Under the pieces are notes generated by a model. It ran no database searches, had not been told where the DNA came from, and was given only the letters and a program-made list of their open reading frames with translations. A program made the translations under genes and the position numbers. From NCBI GenBank assembly GCA_905183005.1, contig CAJJDO010000126.1:69454-133453 (forward strand): a stretch of 64,000 nucleotides of DNA, given 5' to 3'. This document shows, piece after piece, positions 1-11,200 of this stretch (positions are counted from its first letter, which is position 1; each line of letters begins with the position of its first letter). The stretch comes from Paramecium pentaurelia. Its lineage: Eukaryota > Ciliophora > Oligohymenophorea > Peniculida > Parameciidae.

Positions 1-646
1 CTCTTATTGATTCCATAGACATTTTTGGATAGATGGATTCAAAACATTCTTCCATCTCTCTCTAATCTATTTAGGATATCTTTATGTTCTAGAAAGAGAA
101 TTAAATTTCATTGTTAATTCAGTCCAATTATTTGTATCATAAAATTATCTTTAATATAATATAAATATGATTTACTAAGCTACATCTTTAAGAATCTAGT
201 CTTCTTCTGTTGTCCATTAATGAATCCTATAATTGGAATGTAACAATGAAATCCATTTTAATTTAATCAATTATGAATCAACTTGTAATAATTCTGAAAT
301 GATATCCCAATCTTGATCATTCTATTAATATACTGATATTATACAGGTACTAAGTTTATTCTTTGTTAAACCTTTAACAATTTTGCTACACACCAAATTA
401 ATAAATATTTGTCCATTTAATGCCATTTTGTTCTATTTTTAGAACTAGTGATACTATAAATCAAGTAAACATTAACTTTGAAAATTCATTTTGATAATAA
501 TCTATTATAGAATCATCTCTAGGAAATTTAGATAATTTTATTTTGACATGTTATCCAATCATATCATAATCAAGAGGAATTGCATTCTTTGTATACTCTA
601 AGAATTTATGCCATTTAGATTAGGTTCCTTCACTCAAATGCATCAT
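1..646 (-). CDS. Myb-like DNA-binding protein (partial, runs off left edge)
   Basis: Read on the minus strand with TAA/TAG as Gln. After two short introns (454-476, 23 nt; 322-350, 29 nt) the protein contains Myb/SANT helices: QWTTEEDQILKD, then NNWTEL, then QIRERWKNVLNPSIQK, which is the usual spacing of a SANT repeat with its conserved Trp and the Arg-rich recognition helix. A preceding, weaker repeat (NDQDWDIISELL) suggests a multi-repeat Myb. The C-terminus is beyond position 1. The chosen start is the ATG at 644-646; the frame is closed upstream by a TGA although the sequence just before it (ESxYKYLNFM) still looks Myb-like, so a further upstream exon is possible. It is probably a nuclear DNA-binding or snRNA-activating-type factor, by family inference only. 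Confidence 0.7.
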
Positions 647-1991
647 AAAATTTAAATATTTATATCAAGATTCAACTCTTATTTTCTAATTAAAAATCAT
701 TTTTGTTCAAGAACATTTTCATTTTGTTCTAAATATTTACATTTATTTGAATTACATGATTTAACATCACTTAAATTAGTAATATTCCCTAAAAATCATG
801 CTAAGATTGCCAATCATGGACCTTTTTATTTTAATATATAAATTCAATGTTAATAATGCAATTATTTACTCTATCCATAAATTTTCTTAATAACTATATA
901 TTATTGTTCTATCTTAATGTTTTGCAAGTGTTTTATATTATGTTTTAACCTTCAATTAAGGTATATATTTTATCGAACATCAATAGAATGAAATTTTTTT
1001 GAATATTAAAATTTCCCTTTTTCATCTCCTATTTAATTAAGCATTTACAACTTTTAAATATCAATAAGCTTAAAAAGTAAAAGGGGATCCTTACTTTTTA
1101 ACTATGTAGGATCAATATCATTAATAATTAATATTCAACATTATATATTTAAAAACCGACAATATTTTATTGGAATACGAACTCAAAATAGTTACTTTTA
1201 TAGACAGAAAAGAATATTGTTTAAATAGTATTAATATTTATAGGTTTTTATATTTTGAATCATTCAACTACTTTAAAATAAGCAAAATTTTTTTTCTTTT
1301 AAATAATTAAGAGATTAAATCAGAAAAAATTTAAAGAAAACTAGATTTATATTTTTAAAACATATATAAAAATTAAAAAAAGAGCATTATTTATTCTTCA
1401 TCTAATCATTAAATATAATTAAATTCACTTTGAAATGTTCATTAAAATGATTTAACCAAAATTATCAATTAATAATATATATTAACTGAAGAACCATTAT
1501 ATTTTAGAAGAAAAAAAATATTTAACGAAATGGATTATTATTAATTATTAATTTAATTAATTTTCTATAAATAAATTAATAACATATGTTTTATTTTTAT
1601 TGTAATAAGATCAAATAAAACTTACAAAAAATTTATTTTGATATTTCTATTTTTCAAGTAAATTTATATTAATTAACTTTTTTATATAAATCAATATTCA
1701 AAAATAAAAGTTTAATTATACAAGAATCAATTCATTAACAAAGTTAAATAATTATTTTATAATTTACTAACTTTTATGAGTAAAAGATTATTAGAATTTG
1801 GTTGAATATTTTGAGATACAATGAATTAATTTCATAAAAAGGCTAAAATATGTAAGTGATATACTTTAAATTCTGAATGTTAAATATCATTTTTAGAATC
1901 TATTAATGAAATGAATTCATTAAATTTTTATTAATTGAAATTAAATGAATTATTAAGAAAATTGTAAATGTGAGATTATGTATATATATTA
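647..1991. other. AT-rich region without a convincing gene; contains a perfect inverted repeat
   Basis: About 1.3 kb with no long frame open under the ciliate code that also shows protein-like composition. The part nearest the Myb-like gene (650-800) has codon-like stretches on the minus strand but they are broken by TGA. An 11-bp perfect inverted repeat sits at 1070-1101 (separate entry). The rest is A/T homopolymer-rich sequence. Confidence 0.5.
1070..1101. repeat. 11-bp perfect inverted repeat with 10-nt GC-richer loop
   Basis: TTAAAAAGTAA at 1070-1080 is the exact reverse complement of TTACTTTTTAA at 1091-1101, with the loop AAGGGGATCC between. It is the most GC-rich spot of a long intergenic region. 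It could be a hairpin in an untranscribed spacer, a terminator-like element or chance; there is no further evidence of function. Confidence 0.5.
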
Positions 1992-3061
1992 TCACACCTT
2001 TGTTAAACAAATGCAATTATAATCTCTTCCTCTAAGTTCTTGATTTTTGATGTTCTCTGCTCTTAGAGATGCTGCTCTACTAATTTTATCAACTCCTCCA
2101 AATAATCTTTATTGTGTATTCTGACATGGATTGATAGTTCTCTTGTGCATCCATTTATAATCCATCTCAAAAGTTTACACAGGATATTATCCTAACTTTC
2201 TTGTTTGATTGATTTAAGTTAGAGAATCATCATATTTTCTGTTATCAAATTCAATATTAGGATTAGCGCTTGAATATTTTTCCAATGCTAAAAAATGATA
2301 TATGTAATTATACATTAATATCTATTGATTGAATGAATCATCCTATTTTCTTATTTTTGCTTATATTTTTGATGCTCATCTTTGTACAATTCAGAATTTT
2401 CAATAGTAGGATTGTCAATTCCAATTATTCCTGATCTAATATTAAAAATTCTTCTACTTATAGGCTTATCTAATTTTTCTATAGGCTTTGTTAGCTTCAC
2501 TAAATTCTTCTCTCCATTAATGAAATCTTTATGATTGATATATAAATATAATTTACTTTTTTTATTATTCTTGTGTTTCTTTGAGTTCAGCTAAATATCC
2601 TGATGGCTTTTTAAGTGTTATTACTTATGATAAGGCTAGATTTTATTCAACATAGTTTTTTTCAGGTATTTCTAATCTTTTTTTTATAACTTCTTATGAA
2701 TGATTTACAGGATGATCAGAAACAATATGATTAATTTTACTCATGTTCAAGTAATCAATATATTCTGGTATAATTCTAGGTTATTATCTACGAAAAAAGA
2801 AACTCTGATTCTAACCACTACCAACAAAAACTGCTTAGTTATCAAGATCTTAAGTTTATCTCATACTTGAGTATTTGCTTTATTTGAGAAAGGTATCTAA
2901 GTGTTTAGCATCCCAACTGCTTCCAGATAGAGAACTTTGATTCTCGTCAATCAAAGGCTAACTAATAAAATTCAAGTAATATGAAACTTCATTGATCTAG
3001 ATAAACCAGACTGAACACTAGGCATCATTTTTATTGTTTTAGTTTAGGCATCATGTTCCAT
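1992..3061 (-). CDS. conserved unknown protein, five exons
   Basis: Minus-strand gene from the ATG at 3059-3061 to TGA at 1992-1994; introns at 2962-2987, 2527-2556, 2479-2500 and 2288-2313 bring the exons to 322 codons. The N-terminus (MEHDAQTKTIKMMPSVQ) is low-complexity and Ser/Gln-rich. The C-terminus is better structured: YKWMHKRTINPCQNTQQRLF followed by GGVDKISRAASLRAENIKNQ and a final CICLTKV. I do not recognise the family. The basic, helix-breaking, extended composition resembles axonemal or microtubule-associated proteins, but this is only an impression. The second exon boundary pair (2527-2556 and 2479-2500) was chosen because it restores the downstream frame. Confidence 0.7.
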
Positions 3062-3280
3062 TCTATAAAAATCTCTAAAATTGTTTCTTCCAACATCTTA
3101 TATCTTCTCCTTCTATCTAAATAACATTTAATATAGTGATTTTATATTATACCTAACAAGTTACAATACTATCATAGTATATTTTAGTTGACACTCTCTT
3201 ATATTCCTAATTAGCCAATCAAATTACAGAATAGACACATTAAGTATTGAGTATTCAAGTTTATTTTCAAATTAATAAAA

Positions 3281-3658
3281 ATGGCACCATCAAAATCACC
3301 AAAGGCAGACGCCGCAAAAAAGACAGTCAAGACAGTCAAGACCAAGAAGAATCCTGATGATAAGAAAAAGGCAAGAAGAAGATAAGAGACTTTTGCTCTC
3401 TATATTTACAAGGTCTTGAGATAAGTACACCCAGAAATTGGTGTTTCAAGAAAAGCTATGAACATTATGAACTCATTTATCAATGATATCTTCGATAGAA
3501 TTGCCCTTGAAGCTAGCAAATTGGTTAGATTTAACAAGAGAAGAACACTCAGTTCAAGAGAAATCCAAACAGCAGTCAAGTTGCTCCTCCCAGGAGAATT
3601 GGCCAGACATGCCATCTCTGAAGGAACAAAAGCCGTCACCAAATACACAAGTGGTTGA
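3281..3658 (+). CDS. H2B: histone H2B
   Basis: Intronless 125-aa protein starting at the ATG 3281 and ending at TGA 3656-3658. After a short Lys-rich tail (MAPSKSPKADAAKKTVKTV) the histone fold matches H2B: ETFALYIYKVLRQVHPEIGV, NSFINDIFDRIALEASKL, RTLSSREIQTAVKLLLPGEL and the terminal helix ending in AVTKYTSG. It pairs with H2A in nucleosomes. Codon use is less A/T-biased than the neighbours (many GCC, CTC, AAG), as expected for a highly expressed gene. Only two Gln codons in the tail region use TAA, which still breaks standard-code translation. Confidence 0.97.
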
Positions 3659-3929
3659 CTTATTAAAAATTTAATTCACATCAAATTAAAAATACCTCCA
3701 TTTTCTCATTTTTACAATTAAAACACTATTCTATCTTCAAATCTCACCCTAATAAGAGTGTTTCTTATATACTAACTATTATTGATATTTTTAAAGAATA
3801 ACAACAATATCTATACTTTAGAAATTCTTATTCTTCCATATTATTTAGATAAATTTAAGATAAATAACAGATAAATATAAAAAAGTTAATATTGTTTAAT
3901 TATTATTTAAAATAATATTCATAAATATT

Positions 3930-4334
3930 ATGGGATTATCATCAAGAATAGGAAGATTAGGTATTTTCATTTTCTTTGTTGGATTTGCAATTCATTAATT
4001 ACAAAATCCTTAAATAGCAATTAAATAGACACATGAAAAAACTAATCAATTTCTTTAACTCATTTCATAATTAACAAAAAGTCCATCAATAGTAAAATTT
4101 ATAATTCATTATTAGCAATTTTCATTAGACTCAATACCTTTAGTTGTATTTAGTTGTGCTTTATTGAAATTCTTAGTAGGTCTTGGAGTATTACTTAAAT
4201 GGAATTATGTAAAATTAATTGGATCAATCTATTTACTATCAGCTATATTTGTTGTCCATAATCCAATCCTTTCACAATCCTATAAAGATTCAATCATGTT
4301 TGTAGGAGCTCTAGGAGCATTACAATTTGCTTGA
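3930..4334 (+). CDS. small DoxX/HR-lesion-inducing-like membrane protein
   Basis: Single exon, 134 aa, ATG 3930 to TGA 4332-4334. The start MGLSSRIGRLGIFIFFVGFA is hydrophobic; three further hydrophobic segments follow (around VVFSCALLKFLVGLGVLL, LIGSIYLLSAIFVVHNPIL and IMFVGALGALQFA). The order and the HNP motif before the last segment resemble the small four-TM DoxX-like / plant HR-like lesion-inducing family. The similarity is by eye and the biochemical role is not known from the sequence. Confidence 0.7.
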
Positions 4335-4939
4335 TTTATAAAATAAAATATGTATATTTTATATGTTACAATTAAATTATAATTGTATGATCTTTTATTC
4401 TAATATTTCTTTATAAATTATATTAATATTCCTCTATTAATGAGATCATTTACTAGTATAATATTATTTATTAAATATTTGAATAAATACTTATAAACAA
4501 AAAATACACAATTTTTATTATTACAATAAACTATTTTTGTTTTAAGAATAATAAATAAAAAAGTATTTATTAATTGTGTTTAACAAAATTTTATTTTCAA
4601 TTTTTTTCTAATGAATATCCAAAAAATAACTTATATTTTTATGCTTAAAATTAAGACATTAAAACTATAAAAACTTAAGAATTAATGTTTTAGTTTGAAT
4701 ATATTAATATTTGAATTATCTGTTATTTATACAATATGAATTATTTTCAAAAGTAATATTTACAATATTGATAGAACTTATGTAAAATAAACTTTCTAAA
4801 AACTATTTGTTAAACAATACTTTATTGATAATCATATTAATGGATGAAATGATAGAATTGAGGATGTATGAGATACAACATTGATATATATTTTATATTA
4901 TTAGAATAAAATTTCTCCTTGAATAAATAATAATAATTT
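4335..4939. other. intergenic, AT-rich, no gene seen
   Basis: About 600 bp of A/T-rich sequence between the small membrane protein and the 1,048-aa gene. Frames are short or of homopolymer composition. It must hold the 3' end of one gene and the promoter of the next; no distinctive element is visible. Confidence 0.5.
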
Positions 4940-7900
4940 ATGAAATTAGTGAAACCGCCCTTCTAGATTAGAGAAAAATAATGGGACAATCGTTTTTATT
5001 TGGGAAAGCTGAGTGATCATGAAATTAAGAAATAGTTTATGATTAAAAAGAAATCAGTAAAAAGACCTACATCTACAAATAAAATTGTAGTAGATGAAAA
5101 ATCATTAGCAATACGACTTTATGAATTATAATTATTGTGGGAATAATTCCGTATTCCTTAATTTCATAGAGCTTACTTTCTTCAATACAATGAAAAAGAT
5201 CTTGATGCTATTTTAAGAGAAACTGCTGATATCAAGTTGAAGTAATCAATTGTACAAAAGTTAATGAGTCTAATAAAAGGTAGGGAGAGATGTTTAAATT
5301 TTTTAAAAACTGAAACATTTGAAGAACATAAATTTTCAGAGCTTTTATTTCATCTAAGAATTTTAACAGTCAATGTTATTGAGCAATTTAAAAAATGGAG
5401 AGATTCTTTAAATAGATGTGTTAGATGGAGAATAGATGAAATAGATTATCTTGTATAATTAAGAGGAGATCTTGATTTTCTAAAAGAATATTATTAAGAT
5501 TACTAAAGAGATCCATTTTTGTTATGGTTATATAAATTAGGTAAGTATGACACAGTACATTCAAATTATCATTAATTATAAAAAGATATGATGAAAAGAA
5601 TTCGTGATTGGTAATAATCATATAATATATATTTTAGTGAAATTTTACTCATAGAAAATGATTATTTTGATATGTAAACTAACATTTTATCAAGAAAAGA
5701 AGCTTAATTGATAAATAAATATCTAAGAGAATCTACAATTTAAATGGAAGATTAATTAAAAAGTTAAGAATTAAAAACTATATTAAGTCCTAATCATAAA
5801 TAGACTAAAACTGTTTAAATTTAGGATAATTTTACACTTGTTCCATAAGTTGTAAGAAATAAAGAGCAATTTAATAATTTATTAAATTAAATAAAAAATG
5901 ATAATGATATTGATAGTTCTTTTCCAATAAGAGACAATTTATTTGAATTAATTGATTATTAGGATTCATTAATTTTAGCTTTAATGCAGCATTAAAAAAT
6001 AAAAGGTATTTGTATTAGTTAAAGTGAACAATCTGAATAATATAGAAAAGTCATAATTGAATAAATAAGATTAGAAAATTTATAATTATTTCCTCAATTT
6101 ATATAATAATTAAGTAATTATTTACATGGAAATGAAATAACAATAAAATTGGTTCATTATATGTAAAATGAAAAATTAATTGATTGTGAATATTTAAAAG
6201 TTGCATTAAAATAAGAAGGATTTAGATGGAAGTAATAGACAAATGATAGTGGAAGAAATATTAGATACACAATATATTATAAGAAAAAGGAATATCAACA
6301 ATAGTAAATGAATCAATTTAAATTTAATTTTCATGTTCATAGTACAAAACTAAATTAATTGATGCAATTAGTTTATAATAATATTGATGATAGTACTAAT
6401 GTAGCATAAAAATTTAAACATTATGTTGATTCAAGAAAATCTGAACATAATCCTACTTAAATAAAATTAAAACCAAAAATATATGATGATAGAGTTGTTT
6501 TATTAGATGTTAAATTAAAAATACCATCTTTTTAAACAGAAGTTCGATATGAATATAAATATTACAGAATTGTATTTAAATTATTCATTATTAGATTTAA
6601 GATCCTGAAATTACTAATATATCTTTTATGGAAATAGATGGATAAATTGTTTATGCTTTATCTTTATTAGATAATGATTATTATATCCTTATTTCTAAAG
6701 ATTAAATATGTCATGAGTAAATTTAAATATCTTAATTTTAACCAACAGAAGAAGATCTCTCTATACCAATGTTTTGTTATAATGATGAAATTGCTGATGT
6801 TTTTAATCATCATATCAATTTATAATTTGAACACCTCATGACAATCAAAAGAAAAGTTAATACTGAAAAATAATCAATTGAAATAGCACCAGATAATTTT
6901 TATTTCTCTATTTTTTATGATGGTCATGTAATAAATTCTTTTAAAATTAAACAACATCATTTAATAAAATTTAAGCCATTTAAATCATAAATCAACATTA
7001 GTGATGATATTAAAATTGATAAATCTAAATTTATGTTATAATGTCTTCCCTTAATCCAAAAAAATATTGAATCTGAACCTTTAAAAATCATGATTAAGAA
7101 TCATGAATGTATTTGTGCTTTAGATAATTATGCAAATTCTAGAAAATGGATTATTTATACAATTGTTGGTTGTCAAGAGAATTAATTAAAAGATGTACTT
7201 GAATAGTTAATAACTTAATTAACATTAATTGATCCGAATATATAAGAAGTTGGTATAGAGTAATTTTTATGAATAACTTTAGTCTTTATCATGAAATGGT
7301 GAATGGAGAATTTATTACAAACAAAAACATTTAGAAATAACTTACATCTCTTGGTTTTAAGTGGAAAATCTAAGTAAATGAAGCCAATGAACACACAAGA
7401 TTTACTAAATATTTATTAAAATTACAAAGAGAAACATAAGTTGTTGATAATATAGTGATTCAATATTTTTGTACATAAGATTTTGCAGATGTTAATGTTT
7501 AGCCATTAATTTAATAATTTTCAATATTTTATTAAACTTTGACTCAATCTCAATTAGTTGTAAAGAGGGTATCATATTAATTTAATATATTTATATAGAA
7601 CAATTTAATTCCGTTTTCAAAATATTATAATAAGGATATTCCTCCTGAATTATATACAGATTAAATGTTAGAAACAAGAATTTCATAAATTTTATAAAAT
7701 TGTAAGTATGGAACCAAAAACAAAATTGATTACATAATATTTAATGTAAATTTATTTATCAATATTAAGAACTAAGTTATTACAAGTAATAAGCATCCAG
7801 AATTAGGAACTATTTACTTTATTTAATTATTTGACATTGTCTTATGTTTCTATCAATTGGAGAAAGAACTTAATACAGAATAAATAGCTAATTTGATTTA

Positions 7901-8155
7901 ATAAGTAAATAATTCAATTATGATAAGTCTACAAGTGATGAAAATGAGTAAAAAGAATGCTTAGGTGTTGAATTCATTCAATACAGCAAAGCAGGTAGCA
8001 ATTATTCAATGGAGATCAACTTTAATATGGAGAAAAACATTACAATAGAGACATAAAATTTTAAAACAATATCGAAACCTTACTTTATTGGTATAATTGA
8101 GCCTAATTGGTATGATAAACATAATTAGATGATTGCATCAATGATAATTTTATGA
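4940..8155 (+). CDS. large protein of unknown function, 1,048 aa
   Basis: ATG 4940 to TGA 8153-8155 with three 23-nt introns (6572-6594, 7260-7282, 7905-7927); exon total is exactly 1,049 codons. Without the second intron the gene appears to break at an ATGA overlap near 7269, which would wrongly suggest two genes. The N-terminal third is helical and charged (FHRAYFLQYNEKDLDAILRE; GRERCLNFLKTETFEEHKFS). The rest is a mix of Gln-rich linkers and beta-like segments. It ends with KPYFIGIIEPNWYDKHNQM. No catalytic motif, TM segment or known domain was recognised. It lies head-to-tail with, and 120 bp upstream of, the glucan-synthase gene. Confidence 0.75.
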
Positions 8156-8275
8156 AATTTATTTTATAATGTTAATTAATAAAGAAGCTTTTTAAGTTTT
8201 TGATAATTAATATCATCATTAATAATTTTATTTGTTATAATAAGATTAAAAAATTTAGAAATATGACGACTTAGA

Positions 8276-11200
8276 ATGAAGTATCTTGAGAATATAATAA
8301 AATAATTATGCAAATATAAATTAATTAAAAATCTTATGTTTTAATTGTATGAAAATGCTGAGAATTCAACCTATTCTTTTGAATTCAAATTAGATCTAAC
8401 TTTATTGAATGTATTGAGATCATTCACACATAAAGATCATGAATTTTAAGAGGGTATTAATTAATTAGATTTAAGGATATTTGGAATCAATTTATGCATT
8501 ATTATACTATTATTAAGGGAAACCAGAGAGTGAATTGTTTTCAGAATACTGTACTTAAAAGGGAAATCACACAATTGAATCTTTAATATTTTAGGGTAAT
8601 TTGTATTAAAATATATTAAAGTACATTATTATATTGCATCTCTGGCAAATTTAAATTAATTGGTGGGAGTATTGAAGGTAGATGAGAACAAAGTTATTCC
8701 ATTATCTAGAAGTGATATTAATAAGACAAATATCTTGTCAGTGCATTCAATCAGTGATAGAGTAGGTTCAATTAATAGTACAATATTGGTGAGCAAATCT
8801 TAGACTGTGAAACCAGAGTATCTTGATTTAAGAGTGAAGATCTGTACCTATGAGAATAAAGAGGAAGGAGTACTTTCTATAGATTACAATGTGCTTTCAT
8901 TGGCAATATAAGCTAAGGGTAAGTTGGATCCATTGGTAGGAAGTCATTTGGCAAATAAATTGAATAAGATGTTTAAATTAGAATTATATCACATTTTATT
9001 GCATTTTGCTGATAAAAAAGGATAAGTGACAGAAAATTATGATGAAAGATGTATGATCATTGTAAATGGAGTCAGTAATTTCTCATTTCATAAAAAATAA
9101 TATACTGATTTAAGAGACAAATTTATTAGACTTTCTTATGGAAATGTAGAAAAGAATGTTGATGAAATAACAAAGTTATTAATGGATTTAGATTAAGATG
9201 TTGGTAAATCAATTATAGCAAGAGATACAAAAAGTAATCATTATTTAGAAAAATTATTGGTTGGTTTATTGGGAAATCAATTATAATTGATTAGAGATTA
9301 AGCAGTAATTTTATTGAATATTTTATATGATGGTGTTGATTGGTAAAAAAGAGTACCATTTAAACCAAAAATAACAAAAGTTGGATCTAAATTTGATATA
9401 CAATATTTATTTGAATATGATTCATCATATCCTTTAAGTTCAATTGTTATATTATTGAAAAGTTATATATTTGATTCAGGATGTAAATAAAATATAGTAT
9501 CATGGCATAAACCAAAATTAAGTGAATATAGTAGTTAAGGAGATAAAAAGTTTATGGCATTTAAGATGGATTTTGGTAGATTTAAGAGATGTGGATTTTA
9601 TGATTGGAAGTTAATTAGAATGACAAATTCTGGTAAATTGTAGAGTATTCAGAAAATTATGAATTTGGATGAATTAAAAAGTAATATTGAAATTACATCT
9701 CTTCAAATGATGGAAGCAAAGCCAATTCAAGGAAGATTTATAGTTCATCCTAGAGATTCTAAGAATTTACAAATTCATGAAATTTATGTTGATTTATTAG
9801 ATGCAAAACCAGATAATCAAGGTAAATTCACAAAGAGAGGAAATTTCAGAAAGGTACGTGAAAAAATACCTGATTTAGTATAATAAGGAATTAATTGTGT
9901 TTATTTAATGGGTACTTTAGAAAGAGATAATGGATAAATGATTGATTAAGACAAATAATAAAAATTATTTAAGAGACCAGATGTAAGTCCATTGGCTATT
10001 ACTTGTAGATTAACACCAAATTAAATGTTGGGAGGTAAAGAAGAATTTATGTAATTAAATAAAGTTGCTTAATAAAATAAATTAAGAATTATAGTAGATA
10101 TGGTTACACGTATAAGTAGTGCAAGACCACATAGAAAATACAGAAAAGATTTGGTTTATAGATTAGATGAATAAGGAAGATAAGTAGCTATGTTTGGAAC
10201 TGATGGAAGATCTTTGCATTTTGAAGATACAATTATTTTGAACAATAGAAAAAAGAGAGTTTGGGATTTGTTATTAGATGAAATGATAGAATTAACATCT
10301 TAATATAATATTTAAGGAGTACATTTAGATAATGGATCTTCATGGCCATAAGTATTTTCTCTAGATTTAGATGAAATGTATAGAAAAGACAGTGATGGAA
10401 ATTAAGCATATTCAAATAAATAAATCTTTAATGGAGAAATCTGTTTATAAAATGAGGATTGTGGTTATTGGGGTACAAGTGTCAAAAATTTGTATCCAAA
10501 TCCATTTTTAGTAAAGATATGTAAATCTTTATGGAGTAAATTTCCAAATTATTTGATTGTTGCAGAAGCTTGGGGTGCTATGGGAGAATAAGAAGAAAGG
10601 GAAATTAATCTTATTTAAAGTGGTGTGATTCCTAGATTATTTAAGTTACCAATAGCTATTGCATCAATATTTGGAGAGAATTTAAAGAAGGATGGTACAA
10701 TGGTTAAAATGGAGAGAAAAAATGTTAATGCAATTAAAAAATGGATAGAATATACAGCTAAATAATATCCATCTGGTAGTATCATAGTTTAGAGTACAAC
10801 TTATAATTCATGGCCTTATCCTGCTTTAATATATAAGCGAGGCACATGGGCAGCTGTAGATTTATTCTTTACTTTGTAAGATATTCCTATGACTTTCATG
10901 GGAGAAGAGGAAGGATTTGCATTTCGTGAAAAAACAACTAATGTGTTCAATTATGTGACAAAACATGAGAGTTCAGAAATCAAGTTATAAGATCCAACAT
11001 AATAAAAAACACCATAGAGATCACTCAAAAGAGCAGAATCTTATGTATAAGTTAATGAAGATTATGGATTTGGATATAATACATTAACACATTAAGTTTA
11101 ATTATAAATAGCATAATCACCTGCAAGACCTAGTAATAATGGTTAACCTGTAAGAGTATAAAGTGGTTCATCTTTATCATAGATGGATATTTCTAATATT

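Noticed and set aside
3406..3648. Antisense 80-aa frame across the histone gene
   Set aside because: It is the shadow of H2B on the opposite strand; the plus strand encodes a full H2B.
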